64,000 nt of DNA from Spirochaetales bacterium (GCA_024233935.1 JACKOY010000004.1:1-64000), one strand, 5' to 3'; counted from the stretch's first letter, positions 47,427 through 57,451 are shown. A program made the numbers and translations. Notes: generated by a model from the sequence alone, not told the origin.

Positions 47427-48753
47427 GATTGCGGGAAGCCATCAGCCATCGTGCCCGTTCGATCAGTGCTTCGCGCTCATTTTGGACCGCGTTTGTGCGA
47501 ACCTCTTCCAGGAGCGCGCGCAACAATTCGCCCATTCGGGGGCCCGCAGGCATGCCGAGTTCCATGAGCGCATGGCCGTCGATGGCGAGGTCCGAGACTT
47601 TTAACTCCGCCTCCCGGGCCCGCACTTCGTCCATATGACGAATCAAATCTTTAATTGCCCGGGGCAGGGCCTGGCGTTTTCCGCTCCCTTTGCGATCCGC
47701 CAATCGCAGACTGATCAGGTCGTTCAAACGGTCGATCGGGACTTTGCGCATGAACCGACGGATGGCCCGGTCGGTCCATTCGGCGGTGTAATGAAACATG
47801 TGGTTTCGAACCAAAAACCGCACCCGTTTGATCAGGGCTGAATCGAAACCAAAGCGCCGCAGAACGCGGTCCACATGCCGTGCACTGATCACTTCGTGAT
47901 TGTGAAAGGTCGCCTCACCGTTGGGTTTCTCCCGGCGTGTATCGACTTTGCCGAAATCGTGCATCAGACCGGCCAGCCGCAACACCAGATCGGGTCCTGG
48001 CACCGCATCACAGGTATAGATGCTGTGCAGAAAGATGTCGTGTTTGTGATAGCGATTCTGGGTCAGCCCGCGGGCGGCCGCGAGTTCCGGCAAAAACCAG
48101 TCCAGCATGCCCAGCTCGTCCAGATACAGGAAGGCCCGGCTTGGCTTGCGTCCCGTTAAAATGTAGCGAAACTGTCTCCTTAAAAAACGGCGCGGCAAAC
48201 TCTCCATGTCTTCCGGACGATAAGCGCTCTTCAGCCGCGCAAGAAGCGCCGGTTCGATTTCGAAGTCCAGCAGGGCGGCCCGGGCGACCGTGCGCAGGGT
48301 GAAGCTGGGGCCCGAAGCGTCTTCCACGCTTGCCCGCAGTACCCGTGCCGCCAGGTCTTCTCTGCCTGCTTCGCTGCCCTCCCAGGCGTTGTGCACCCGG
48401 TCAAATACGAGCTCATCGATCGTATGGGCGGGGGCTGGCTCCGGCATGTACGGCCTGACGAGCAGTGTGTGTTTGCTTTCGTCTTCTGTGTCGATTTCCA
48501 GGCGCACTTCCGCTTCACTCTCGTGGCTTGCCAGAAGGCCGGGCAACCGCAGGTCGCCTTCGCGCGCTTCGGCCCGCAACCCGGCAAAGGGCTCGGGCTT
48601 CAGGCGCAACACCAGCGTTTGGTGCGCGGCCGCAACAAACGGCAGACTCTCACCCGTGATCTCAGCATCTTCCAGGGCGTGGGCTCCCCGAAGCCAGGCC
48701 AGAAGCTGGCGGTCGGGCAATAACTCTTGTTCTTTTGTGGTGGTGGCGCTCAT
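47404..48753 (-). CDS. HD-domain protein with CCA-adding-enzyme layout but degenerate head
   Basis: 449 residues. The middle and C-terminus look like a tRNA nucleotidyltransferase family protein: an RNA-binding helix block (MESLPRRFLRRQFRYILTGRKPS) and an HD domain with LMHDFGKVDTR. The N-terminal 150 residues, where the 'GGxxRD…DxD' catalytic head should lie, show no such motif and instead a beta-rich domain (LRLPGLLASHESEAEVRLEID). It may be a phosphohydrolase or regulator descended from the family. It is 23 bp overlapped with nrnA, suggesting a joint role in RNA or nucleotide turnover. Confidence 0.8.
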   Translation of the reverse strand: MSATTTKEQELLPDRQLLAWLRGAHALEDAEITGESLPFVAAAHQTLVLRLKPEPFAGLRAEAREGDLRLPGLLASHESEAEVRLEIDTEDESKHTLLVRPYMPEPAPAHTIDELVFDRVHNAWEGSEAGREDLAARVLRASVEDASGPSFTLRTVARAALLDFEIEPALLARLKSAYRPEDMESLPRRFLRRQFRYILTGRKPSRAFLYLDELGMLDWFLPELAAARGLTQNRYHKHDIFLHSIYTCDAVPGPDLVLRLAGLMHDFGKVDTRREKPNGEATFHNHEVISARHVDRVLRRFGFDSALIKRVRFLVRNHMFHYTAEWTDRAIRRFMRKVPIDRLNDLISLRLADRKGSGKRQALPRAIKDLIRHMDEVRAREAELKVSDLAIDGHALMELGMPAGPRMGELLRALLEEVRTNAVQNEREALIERARWLMASRNLESMHGK

Positions 48754-48865
48754 GATTTGCCCTTTGGGACTGCACTTACAGAGTCATCAGCTCACCGCTA
48801 ACGGCCAGCAAAAAACCGACACAAAAAGCATTCCCTGTCCGGGGGTGGTCTGAAACAATCGTCTC

Positions 48866-49453
48866 GTGCTGGAAATGCAGAAAAATCGCCTGGGCATGCG
48901 CGTGCTTCTGCCGGCCGACCGCATTCAGGCCCGGGTGGCCCAACTCGGTCAGCAGATCGGCGCCGACTACGCGGGTCTGCCGCTTACAGCCATCGGCATG
49001 CTGAAGGGTTGCTTCGTTTTTATGGCCGACCTGGTCCGCCAGATCGAAGCGCCGCTCCATGTAGACTTCATTGAGGTTTCGTCGTACGGGGATGATACGA
49101 TTTCTTCGGGGGTCGTCAAAATCGCAAAAGACTTCAAGCATTCCATCGCAGGACAGCACGTCTTGCTTGTAGAAGACATTATCGACACGGGCCTGACGCT
49201 CAATACGCTGATTGAAATTCTGCAGGCCCGCAAGCCGGCTTCCGTGCGCATTGCGGCTTTACTGGTGAAGTCCCAGAAGCAACAGTTACGCTATCCGATT
49301 GATTACCGCGGCTTCGACATTGAAGACGATTTTGTCGTTGGCTACGGCATGGACTTTCGTGGTCGCTATCGCAATCTCGATCACGTGGCGGTGCTCGAGG
49401 AAAGCCAGCCGGAGTTGTTTCCGCCGGTCCCGGGTCAACAACTGGAAGGCTAG
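48866..49453 (+). CDS. hpt: Hypoxanthine phosphoribosyltransferase
   Basis: Up to 195 residues; the start may be GTG 48866, ATG 48875 or ATG 48896. The PRPP-binding loop VLLVEDIIDTGLTLNTL and the flanking DFIEVSSYGDDTISSG flexible loop are typical. The enzyme salvages hypoxanthine or guanine to nucleotides. The DFVVGYGMDFRGRYRNL segment near the C-terminus matches hpt rather than apt. Confidence 0.95.
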   Translation: MLEMQKNRLGMRVLLPADRIQARVAQLGQQIGADYAGLPLTAIGMLKGCFVFMADLVRQIEAPLHVDFIEVSSYGDDTISSGVVKIAKDFKHSIAGQHVLLVEDIIDTGLTLNTLIEILQARKPASVRIAALLVKSQKQQLRYPIDYRGFDIEDDFVVGYGMDFRGRYRNLDHVAVLEESQPELFPPVPGQQLEG

Positions 49454-49478
49454 CCCCGTCGCGCCGGTGGAGTCGGCG

Positions 49479-50711
49479 TCAGAGTTGCCCTTCTGAAACC
49501 ATTCGATAAACCGTTTCCAGACGATCGGCGCAGGCGTAAATTTCGTGGTCTTCGGCGATGCGCAGGCTCTGTTCGGAAAAACGGCGAAAGAGTTCGTTGT
49601 TACGGACTAGTTCCATGGCTCGATTGGCCATGCCGATGTGGTCAAACGGTTCGACAATAAAGCCGTTGCGATCGTGCTGTATCAGCTCGGGCAGCGCAAA
49701 GGCGTCTACACCGACACAGGGCAGGCCGCAGGCATTGGATTCCAGCACCACCAGTCCCTGGGTTTCCATCGTAGATGCCGTCAAAAAAATGTCGTACTCG
49801 GGATAGATGGCCGGCAGGCTGGAACGCGGCACGAAGCCGTGAAACTTGACGCTGTTTTGAATGCCGAGCTGCGTGGCCTCTATGCGAAGAGAAGTGACGG
49901 CGGGGCCATCACCATAGATATCCAGAGTGGCCCCGGGAATTTGTTCCAGGATCAGCGCAAAAGCGCGCAACACGATGTCGCAGTTTTTCTCGTAGGAGAT
50001 GCGGCCAATATGCAGGAAGCGCGGGGGGTCGTGGGGGCGTTCTTTGACCTTACCCGTGAATACGCTGAGGTCCATGCCGTTGGAGATCACTTCGATCGGC
50101 TTTTCTACTCCGGAATCACGCAAGGTCTTTTCTATCAAGTGGCTGGGGCTGATAATCACGCGGCAGGTCTCGTAAAGACTGTTACAGAGCTTCAAGATAA
50201 TGCGCTTCTTGAGGGTCTGGGTGTCTTTGCGTTCGATCTTATCCAGACGCTTCTTGATCTTCTTGTTCGATTGAAAGAAGCCGAGCAGCGCGTCCACCTT
50301 CAGTAGACGATACAAAGAGACGTAGGTGTCCTGCTCGGAAACCAGAGTGTGATACGTGCCAATCAAGGGTACGCGATTCATACGCGCAGCCAGCACACCG
50401 TACTGTCCCAACAATCCAGGCGTCTGAATGTGCACGAGATGTGGCGGTTCGTTTAAGGTCATGGCCTTTCGAATGCGTTTCTGGGAAGGCAACACGACTT
50501 TGATTTCGGGGTACGAAGGCAGCGGCGCGTTCTTGAAACGTACTATCTGGATATTCTCGTGCAGGTGGATGTCGTCGCCCTGGCCATATTCCGGCGCGCA
50601 GATTACGAAACGATGGCCTCTTTCGGCCAGTATGCGTGAGAAATTTTCTACGGAGATGCCGACCCCGTCTATTTTCGGTAAAAACGTATCGGTGAAAACA
50701 ACGATGTTCAT
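49479..50711 (-). CDS. GT4-family glycosyltransferase
   Basis: 410 residues with N-terminal FTDTFLPKIDGVGISVENF (GT-B donor/acceptor fold start), the second-domain FLHIGRISYEKNCD and the EX7E motif METQGLVVLESNACGLPCV. Members move a sugar from an NDP or GDP donor to a lipid acceptor (glycolipid or mannosyl-inositol type). It probably acts at the inner face of the membrane. The membrane protein gene upstream overlaps its start by 4 bp. Confidence 0.92.
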   Translation of the reverse strand: MNIVVFTDTFLPKIDGVGISVENFSRILAERGHRFVICAPEYGQGDDIHLHENIQIVRFKNAPLPSYPEIKVVLPSQKRIRKAMTLNEPPHLVHIQTPGLLGQYGVLAARMNRVPLIGTYHTLVSEQDTYVSLYRLLKVDALLGFFQSNKKIKKRLDKIERKDTQTLKKRIILKLCNSLYETCRVIISPSHLIEKTLRDSGVEKPIEVISNGMDLSVFTGKVKERPHDPPRFLHIGRISYEKNCDIVLRAFALILEQIPGATLDIYGDGPAVTSLRIEATQLGIQNSVKFHGFVPRSSLPAIYPEYDIFLTASTMETQGLVVLESNACGLPCVGVDAFALPELIQHDRNGFIVEPFDHIGMANRAMELVRNNELFRRFSEQSLRIAEDHEIYACADRLETVYRMVSEGQL

Positions 50712-51133
50712 GGATCGACCTCTATGCCGGATTGCGGGAGTGACTCGACGTTTGTTTCCGTGCGTGGCCCTTCCCGTCGAAAGGCCTCGCGGAAAGGCTC
50801 CAGCTCGCGATCGAGCTCATTGACGTAACACGAATAGGAATGCCAGCGCAATAGGCCAAAAAGCACAAGAACCAGCACAGCAGCGGCGAAGGCGACACGC
50901 ATGCTCCGATAGGAACGCCGCAGTGGTCCATGCCGACCAATCCACGTTCCGAGGGTCTCTTCACCAGTCCGTGCCGTCGGATAAAAGTACATCACGGCCG
51001 CGCCCGAAAAGAGAACCAGAAGTGCCAGCGCCAGGACAATCGGGTACAGGATTGGGATCAGCGCCAGGCAAAGCGCAAAGATCGCAAGGACCTGAAGCAC
51101 GTGCGCGGTTGCCTGCCAGGCTGCAATTCGCAT
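50708..51133 (-). CDS. Small membrane protein upstream of the GT4 gene
   Basis: 141 residues with hydrophobic spans (VLQVLAIFALCLALIPILYPIVLALALLVLF, VAFAAAVLVLVLFGLL) and a charged periplasmic or cytoplasmic tail. No family recognised. The 4-bp overlap with the glycosyltransferase start indicates coupling; it may anchor or feed the transferase. Confidence 0.55.
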   Translation of the reverse strand: MRIAAWQATAHVLQVLAIFALCLALIPILYPIVLALALLVLFSGAAVMYFYPTARTGEETLGTWIGRHGPLRRSYRSMRVAFAAAVLVLVLFGLLRWHSYSCYVNELDRELEPFREAFRREGPRTETNVESLPQSGIEVDP

Positions 51134-51669
51134 CTCAGCGTGAGACTAAACCCGGCCACCGTCTATCATGCAATCAGAATTCAGAACAAGTCCCGGATCC
51201 AAAGAGAAATCTTCGTTGGCGAGCGCAACAAAGTCCCGTATGAAGCGGCGTTAGGACCGAGAAAGTCAGCTGTTTTCAGGGCCATTCGTTTCTCTACCTG
51301 TCCCGGCTGAATCATCTCTGAATAGCCGTGCGACTCCATCCGTCCTGGCTACAACGCCAGCGCTGGCCAGGCGCCATCAAAGGGCGGCCTCCGCCGGGTC
51401 TTTGCCCGCTTCCAGTCCTGCAGGTCCCGGGCAGTGGCTTTTTGCTCAGGCGGCGCAAAATTTTGGCGACAGGGGGCCGGAAGGTGCGTACTCGACCCCT
51501 TGAGTCTACGCGGTTGCTCCGGCAGGGCGCCCTGACCGAACTGCGGCCCCGTTCAAAAATACGGCCGGTGAATTGCGTCGTGCGTTGAGGTCTGAGCACA
51601 GATTTTCAACAGAAGGCTTTGCCGTCCGTCGTGCGGGCGACTTTACTTTTCCGAAAAGGAGAGAAATAC
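51134..51669. other. 536-bp stretch without a recognised gene
   Basis: It carries no frame with recognisable protein features. An antisense frame at 51312-51599 is Arg/Pro-rich and probably spurious, and a plus-strand frame ending at 51310 is equally doubtful. The last 60 bases probably hold the tpx promoter and its AAGGAGAG ribosome binding site. Confidence 0.4.
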
Positions 51670-52182
51670 ATGGCAACAGTAACACTAAAAGGCAACACAC
51701 TCCAACTGGAAGGCGAGATGCCGGCGGTCGGTGCAAAGGCGCCCGATTTCAAAGTCGTCAAAGACGACCTGTCCGAAGTTGGTCTCAAAGATTTCGCAGG
51801 CAAGGTCAAAGTGCTCGTGGCTGTTCCCAGCCTGGACACAGCGGTCTGTCAAAAGGAGACGCGCACCTTCAACGAAAAGGCCGCGTCTATTAACGACACG
51901 GTGGTTCTTGTGATTTCCGGCGATCTGCCCTTCGCCATGAAACGATTTTGTTCCACCGAAGGCCTTGCAAACGTTGTGCCCGGTTCTCAATTCCGTGACA
52001 TGGGCTTTTCGAAGGCCTACGGCACCCACATTACTGAGGGCGGACTGAAAGGACTTTCGGCCCGCGCGGTATTCGTCGTGGACAAGAACGATAAAGTGAC
52101 CTACACCGAACTGGTTCCCGACATCGGTGGCGAACCCGACTACGACAAAGTGCTTTCCGAAGCCAAAAAAGCGGCCGGCTGA
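51670..52182 (+). CDS. tpx: Thiol peroxidase Tpx
   Basis: 170 residues from ATG 51670 (AAAAGGAG upstream). Atypical 2-Cys peroxiredoxin: peroxidatic Cys in [15 protein letters not shown] and resolving Cys in [21 protein letters not shown]. It reduces hydroperoxides with thioredoxin in the cytoplasm or periplasm. An in-frame TTG at 51619 would add 17 unneeded residues. Confidence 0.95.
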   Translation: MATVTLKGNTLQLEGEMPAVGAKAPDFKVVKDDLSEVGLKDFAGKVKVLVAVPSLDTAVCQKETRTFNEKAASINDTVVLVISGDLPFAMKRFCSTEGLANVVPGSQFRDMGFSKAYGTHITEGGLKGLSARAVFVVDKNDKVTYTELVPDIGGEPDYDKVLSEAKKAAG

Positions 52183-52186
52183 GAAC

Positions 52187-52780
52187 ATGGACCTGCGCCC
52201 GGTCGCCCAGGAGCTGCAGCTGATTTTTCAGGACCCGTCCGCCGCGGCGGCGGGTTTTTCGGAGCGCTTTCGCGGCCCGGTGATAGATCTGGTGCGGCGT
52301 TATCACCTCCCGCTTTTGATTCTACTGCCCGTGGCGGCATTGCTGAGTCCGGCGGGTTGGTTGATCGGCCCGAACCTCGGGATCTTTTTGAGAGCGATCG
52401 CGCCGGTGTTTGCCGTGCTTGGCATTCTTTTTGTGGCGATTGTTTTTGATCGCGTGCTGGAGTACTCGCGCACGCCCAGCATACAGCCGCCGGCGGGGCC
52501 GCCGGACCGCCACCTGGCATTGTATCTGTCATTGCCGGTTTCGGCCCTGGCTCCTTTTTTCTTTTTGCACCCGCTGCTCGGTTATCTGATGCTTGCGCTC
52601 TCGGCCGCATTCTGTCTTTACCAGTCGCTGGAGTACGCCGCGGCGCACTTCGAGCGTAGTCGGGCGCGCATTCTGGCGCAGTTTGTTTCAGCGATCATTG
52701 CCCTGATGATTCCGGTCGCGGCTTTGCTTTTTCTTTTGAATGTGGCCCGTTCGATTGCAATTCTTCGCGATCTGAGCTGA
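52187..52780 (+). CDS. Multi-span membrane protein (Yip1-like?)
   Basis: 197 residues from ATG 52187 (four bases after tpx). Five hydrophobic spans such as PLLILLPVAALLSPAGWLIG, RAIAPVFAVLGILFVAIVFD, FFLHPLLGYLMLALSAAFC and SAIIALMIPVAALLFLL. The layout resembles YIP1-domain proteins. Function unknown. It sits in the tpx-mpl-udg run of genes, all plus strand with short gaps. Confidence 0.6.
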   Translation: MDLRPVAQELQLIFQDPSAAAAGFSERFRGPVIDLVRRYHLPLLILLPVAALLSPAGWLIGPNLGIFLRAIAPVFAVLGILFVAIVFDRVLEYSRTPSIQPPAGPPDRHLALYLSLPVSALAPFFFLHPLLGYLMLALSAAFCLYQSLEYAAAHFERSRARILAQFVSAIIALMIPVAALLFLLNVARSIAILRDLS

Positions 52781-52784
52781 ATCC

Positions 52785-54254
52785 ATGCGCATTCACCTGA
52801 TTGGCGTTGGTGGTGTTGCGATGGGTAACCTGGCAGCCATGCTCCGACAGTCGGGTCACACAGTAACCGGCTCCGACCACGAATTGTACCCGCCCATGTC
52901 CGATCGATTGCGCGAGTGGGGCATCGAGGCTTTGCCTTTTGATGCCCGCAATCTCGACCGCGCCGATCTGATTGTGCTGGGAAACGCCATCTCCCGGGGC
53001 AACGTAGAACTCGAACACATGCTGGCAAATAGCCTGCCCTGCTTGAGCATGCCGGCGGCACTCTACGAGTTTTTCTTGAAGCGCAAGAACGTGATTGTTG
53101 TGGCCGGCACCCACGGGAAGACAACCACGACCTTTTTGATCGATCACATTCTCGCGACTGCCGGCCACGCGCCTGGACTTTTCGTGGGCGGTGTGCGGGC
53201 CGATGGCCACGCCGGTTTTCGCGTTTCCGATTCTCCGTTTTTTGTTGTGGAAGGTGACGAGTACGATAGCGCGATCTTTGACAAAGGCCCGAAGTTCCTG
53301 CACTACCGACCGCGCTATCTGGTTCTGACCTCGGTCGAATTTGATCACGCGGACATCTACTCCGACCTGGAACACTACAAGCGAAGTTTTCGTCATCTGG
53401 TGCGCACCATCCCCGGGAACGGAATGATCGCCGCGGACCTCGGCGATGAAGGCGTGCGTTCGGTTTTGAGCGGCTACTCGCTGGCTCCGGTGGAATGGTA
53501 TTGCGACGCGAGCCGGGCTGAAGAATTCCGGGGCGGCCTGGAACGCTCCGGGACGCCATCGTCTTCGATCGCAACCTTCGAGCGCAACGGGCGTCGGGTC
53601 GATTTCAGCTTCCCCGGCACTGTGGAACCATTCGCGCTTCTGGGGGCCCACAACACCGCCAATGCCCTCGGTGCGGCCCTGGTTGCGCGGGCCGCCGGTA
53701 CGCCGCCCCGCCGGGTGGCCGAGGCGCTCGAGAGCTTTCCGGGGGTGTTGCGCCGACAGCAGATCCGCGTGGACCTGGCGGCCGCTGACGGCTACGGGGC
53801 TCTGACTCTAATAGAAGACTTCGCGCACCATCCCACCGCGGTCAGCGCCACGATCGAGGCTGTTCGGGAGGCCTACCCAGGACGCCGGTTGCACGCGCTG
53901 TTCGAACCCCGAAGCGCCAGCAGCCACCGGAATGTATTTCAGGAGCGTTACGCGGACGCGTTTGACCGGGCCGACGCGGTCTATCTGACCGACATTCACA
54001 ATCCAGGGAAGGTCGCGGCCGGAGAACGGTTGGACGTTCCGGCTCTCTGCCGGGCCATCGAGTCGCAGGAATCGGGCGCGGGCCGAAAGTCCGTGACATA
54101 TGCCGGCGACCCGGCCGAATTGCTCGGACGCTTTCGGGCCGCCTTCGAACGGTCGAGCGCCGGCGATGTCGTGCTTGCCATGTCCAATGGGGCTTTCGGC
54201 GGCATCTACCCGGAACTCGAAGCCTTTCTGCGGTCGACCGGGGCGGCACAATAA
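52785..54254 (+). CDS. mpl: UDP-N-acetylmuramate:L-alanyl-gamma-D-glutamyl-meso-DAP ligase Mpl
   Basis: 489 residues. Mur-ligase features: IHLIGVGGVAMGNLAAMLR (N-terminal Rossmann motif), the ATP loop GTHGKTTTT, EGDEYDSAIFDKGPKF and VLTSVEFDHADIY, and the C-terminal FEPRSAS. The family joins recycled tripeptide to UDP-MurNAc, saving murein. The Mpl assignment over MurC rests on the 'EGDEYDSAFFDK' block. Confidence 0.95.
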   Translation: MRIHLIGVGGVAMGNLAAMLRQSGHTVTGSDHELYPPMSDRLREWGIEALPFDARNLDRADLIVLGNAISRGNVELEHMLANSLPCLSMPAALYEFFLKRKNVIVVAGTHGKTTTTFLIDHILATAGHAPGLFVGGVRADGHAGFRVSDSPFFVVEGDEYDSAIFDKGPKFLHYRPRYLVLTSVEFDHADIYSDLEHYKRSFRHLVRTIPGNGMIAADLGDEGVRSVLSGYSLAPVEWYCDASRAEEFRGGLERSGTPSSSIATFERNGRRVDFSFPGTVEPFALLGAHNTANALGAALVARAAGTPPRRVAEALESFPGVLRRQQIRVDLAAADGYGALTLIEDFAHHPTAVSATIEAVREAYPGRRLHALFEPRSASSHRNVFQERYADAFDRADAVYLTDIHNPGKVAAGERLDVPALCRAIESQESGAGRKSVTYAGDPAELLGRFRAAFERSSAGDVVLAMSNGAFGGIYPELEAFLRSTGAAQ

Positions 54255-54270
54255 CAACAGATCAATACCT

Positions 54271-54948
54271 GTGTCTCAGCTCGACTTCTTTCAGAATAAC
54301 AAGCCCTCGTCACGGACGGAGGCCGAATCGGCCGAAAGCCGGGCGACGGTATTGACCGCGCTTTCCGATCGGGTCTCGGGCTGCACGCTTTGCAAACTGC
54401 ACCAAACGCGAACCCAGACCGTTTTTGGGGAAGGTAGCCCCGAAGCCGAGGTCATGTTTATCGGCGAGGGCCCGGGCCGGGTGGAAGATCAAACCGGTCG
54501 GCCCTTTGTCGGCCCCGCCGGCGACTTGCTTACGCGGATCATCGAGCGGGGGCTGGGTGTGCCGCGCGAAAGGGTGTACATCGCAAACATTGTGAAGTGT
54601 CGTCCTACGGTGGAGTTGCGTTTCGAGCGCGACCGTGCTCCGGAAGCCGACGAAGTCACGGCCTGCGCTCCGTACCTGCGCGAGCAGATTCGATTGATTC
54701 GCCCGCGGGTGATCATCACTCTGGGCAATCCCGCTACACGATTCATACTCGCAACCAGTCGCGGAATCACATCGATGCGTGGCACCTGGGGACGCTACGA
54801 AGATATCCCGGTCATGCCAACCTATCACCCGAGTTATCTATTGCGGAGCGGCGGCGAAAAGAGTCCGCACCGCCGCGACGTCTGGTCCGACATCAAGCAG
54901 GTGCTTGAATATCTCGGCTGGCCCATACCGGCCCGCGAAAACTCATGA
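54271..54948 (+). CDS. Type-4 uracil-DNA glycosylase
   Basis: 225 residues from GTG 54271. Fe-S uracil-DNA glycosylase features: [46 protein letters not shown] and the C-terminal TYHPSYLLR. Cluster cysteines occur at the CxxC and the two later Cys positions (KCRP, TACAPYL). It removes uracil from DNA in repair. ATG candidates further upstream lie inside mpl and are not used. Confidence 0.94.
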   Translation: MSQLDFFQNNKPSSRTEAESAESRATVLTALSDRVSGCTLCKLHQTRTQTVFGEGSPEAEVMFIGEGPGRVEDQTGRPFVGPAGDLLTRIIERGLGVPRERVYIANIVKCRPTVELRFERDRAPEADEVTACAPYLREQIRLIRPRVIITLGNPATRFILATSRGITSMRGTWGRYEDIPVMPTYHPSYLLRSGGEKSPHRRDVWSDIKQVLEYLGWPIPARENS

Positions 54949-56027
54949 GTTACCGTCGGCGCGCGAAATCTTCCAGTACGGCCGTGATGGATTTTCGGTT
55001 GAGTCTGCCGACGCGGGCGCTGCCGGTTGTTTTGTTCGCAGGGGCTCTGGCGACGCTACCGGCGATTGGCTTTTTGGTTCAGAACGGGCGCGTGAGCTGG
55101 ACGCTTTCGGCCGCGGGCCTGGCGTTTATCTTTTCCGGCGCCGGCTGGCTCGCCCGGCTTCAGCTATCGGTCTTGCCCGTTTCGCTGCAACTGCTGCGCA
55201 AGGCGGGTTGCCTGGAAATTGTGGAACGCGACGGCTCCATGGCGCGGCTGGGTTTTGGCGATATCGCTTCCGTGGGAATGCGGCTGCAGGGCCGACGGCG
55301 GCACACGGTCATGCTTCTGCGTCGCAACGGCGCCGCGTTTGATATTGCGGAGAGTTCAAGCCGGGCCGGGGCCGCGAAACTTTCCGGCGAGATCGAGAAT
55401 TTCATCGCCGGGGCCGCCCGCAAGAACGAACTGTATCCGGACCTGCCGGTTTTTTGTACGTATCATCGTGAGGGTGAGCACGAAAGCATCAGTTGGGTGG
55501 AATCGTCCATGGGCGCTCCGCTACTTGCCATTGGCCTTTTGCTTTCGGGAACCGCGCTTGCCTTTGGCGCGGCTGCTCTCAGCTGGCAGGCCACGCTGAT
55601 TTTGGCCGGCGTCGTTTTGGTTTGTGCGGTCCTGATCGCGGTGCTGCAGCGCTTATTCAGCGTGGTCCGGATTCTGAGCACCCGTCCTGGCAGCTTGACT
55701 CTGGCCGAGCAGCGCCGGCAAAAGAAACGACATCTTGCCGAGCGCGCGGTGACGTCTTTTGAGCCGGTCCGATTTACCTTTGAAGCGCGTCGGGGCGTGC
55801 CCCGCCTGGTCTTCCCTGAGCGAGAAGCCCGGTCCGCCACCCTGGACCGCAGTCTTTCCTTCGGGCAACGCCTGCGGGGTCTGCTTCGCGGTTCCCGCCG
55901 TTCACTCGTTGTGTCCCTGTATGGTTTTCGGGTAAGCGATGCGCTCGCCCTCGAAGTACGGCTGACACGCATGATCGAACGCGCCGGCCGTTCTGTGACT
56001 CCGGCTCAGGCGCGCCCCGAGGACTGA
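54945..56027 (+). CDS. Four-span membrane protein of unknown function
   Basis: 360 residues starting at ATG 54945, overlapping the glycosylase stop by 4 bp. Two N-terminal spans (PVVLFAGALATLPAIGFLV, LSAAGLAFIFSGAGWLARL), a soluble domain of about 110 residues with the PH-like pattern 'VERDGSMARLGFGDIASVGM', two more spans (LLAIGLLLSGTALAFGAAAL, LILAGVVLVCAVLIAVLQR) and a basic C-terminal domain. No family recognised. Confidence 0.6.
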   Translation: MSYRRRAKSSSTAVMDFRLSLPTRALPVVLFAGALATLPAIGFLVQNGRVSWTLSAAGLAFIFSGAGWLARLQLSVLPVSLQLLRKAGCLEIVERDGSMARLGFGDIASVGMRLQGRRRHTVMLLRRNGAAFDIAESSSRAGAAKLSGEIENFIAGAARKNELYPDLPVFCTYHREGEHESISWVESSMGAPLLAIGLLLSGTALAFGAAALSWQATLILAGVVLVCAVLIAVLQRLFSVVRILSTRPGSLTLAEQRRQKKRHLAERAVTSFEPVRFTFEARRGVPRLVFPEREARSATLDRSLSFGQRLRGLLRGSRRSLVVSLYGFRVSDALALEVRLTRMIERAGRSVTPAQARPED

Positions 56028-56105
56028 GCCAGAAGACAGCGCCGGGAGGACACAACGGTTGCTTATTTTGCTGGCCCGGAGCGCCGGGCAAAGAATCCTT
56101 GAAGC

Positions 56106-57407
56106 ATGATCGCGCGTTATTCGAACCCCGAGATTTCGGCTATCTGGGAGCTTGAATCCAAGTTTCGCATCTGGCTGGAGGTGGAGATAGCGGTTTGCGA
56201 AGCCTGGAACAAACGCGGCGTGATCCCGGACGACGCGCTTGCTCAGATCAAACAGAAGGCCAACTTTCAACTCGAACGCATTCTGGAAATAGAAGCCGAA
56301 GTGCACCACGATGTGATCGCCTTTTTGACGAACGTAAAGGAGAACATCGGGGACGCCGGACGCTTCGTGCATTACGGTCTTACCAGTTCCGATGTGGGCG
56401 ACACGGCCTTATGCCTGCAACTCAAACGTTCGGCGGAATTGCTGGAGGCGCGATTGCAAACTCTGATCGATGCGGTGCGCGCAAAGGCCATCGAATACAA
56501 AGATCAGGTTATGATCGGACGCACACACGGGATTCACGGCGAGCCCACAACTCTGGGCCTGAAGTTCGCCGTATTTTATGCGGAGCTGCTGCGGGACCAG
56601 GAGCGTCTGAAACGGGCCCGCGAAGAGATCTCAGTCGGCAAACTCAGCGGAGCGGTCGGAACGTTTTCGAACGTGGATCCAGATCTGGAAGAAGAAGTCT
56701 GCGCCCGCCTCGGCCTGGCCTCCGATCCCGTTACAACCCAGGTGATCAACCGGGACCGGCACGCAAACTTTCTCGCCGTGCTGGGTATTATTGCCGGGGG
56801 CCTGGATCGATTTGCTCAGGAGGTGCGGCTGTTGCAGAAAAGCGAAGGCCGTGAAGTAGAAGAGCCGTTTGTCAAAGGCCAGAAGGGTTCGAGCGCCATG
56901 CCCCACAAACGTAATCCGGTTATTTGTGAACGTATCTGCGGACTGGCGCGGGTCATCCAGAGCAATGTGCAGGTGGCGTATCGCGACATGGCACTGTGGC
57001 ACGAGCGCGACATTTCGCATTCTTCGGCCGAGCGGGTGGTGCTTCCGGACAGCGTGATCGGGCTCGACTATATTCTCGACAAAATGACTTTTGTCGTCTC
57101 CAACCTGCACGTCTATCCCGAGAACATGGAACGGGTGCTCGGGCATACCCGCGGGCTGCTTTTTTCCCAGCGACTCATGCTCCGGCTGGTCGAGGCCGGT
57201 ATGCAGCGCGAGGAGGCCTATAGCCTGGTCCAGACGGCCAGTATGGAGGTCTGGGCCCAACCGGGGCTGACCCTCGAAGCCCGGACGCGGGCCGATGAGC
57301 GCATACGTGCCCTGCTTTCGGATCGGGATCTCGACGAAGTTTTTGAAATGCAGCACTACCTGCGCAACGTGGACGCCATCTATCGCCGCCTGGGGCTGAT
57401 GCGGTAA
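56106..57407 (+). CDS. purB: Adenylosuccinate lyase PurB
   Basis: 433 residues, normal length. The fumarase-superfamily signature KGSSAMPHKRNPVICE is complete, with YGLTSSDVGDTALCLQL and IGRTHGIHGEPTTLGL (catalytic His) before it. It acts twice in purine synthesis, splitting SAICAR and adenylosuccinate. ATG 56106 follows a 78-bp gap from the previous gene. Confidence 0.97.
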   Translation: MIARYSNPEISAIWELESKFRIWLEVEIAVCEAWNKRGVIPDDALAQIKQKANFQLERILEIEAEVHHDVIAFLTNVKENIGDAGRFVHYGLTSSDVGDTALCLQLKRSAELLEARLQTLIDAVRAKAIEYKDQVMIGRTHGIHGEPTTLGLKFAVFYAELLRDQERLKRAREEISVGKLSGAVGTFSNVDPDLEEEVCARLGLASDPVTTQVINRDRHANFLAVLGIIAGGLDRFAQEVRLLQKSEGREVEEPFVKGQKGSSAMPHKRNPVICERICGLARVIQSNVQVAYRDMALWHERDISHSSAERVVLPDSVIGLDYILDKMTFVVSNLHVYPENMERVLGHTRGLLFSQRLMLRLVEAGMQREEAYSLVQTASMEVWAQPGLTLEARTRADERIRALLSDRDLDEVFEMQHYLRNVDAIYRRLGLMR

Positions 57408-57451
57408 ACGGTTGACCCCCTGCTGCGGTCCGGGAATCCATTAAACCGGCA

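Noticed and set aside
51312..51599. 95-codon minus-strand open frame in the gap before tpx
   Set aside because: Very high Arg, Pro and Ser content and no start signal; looks like chance.
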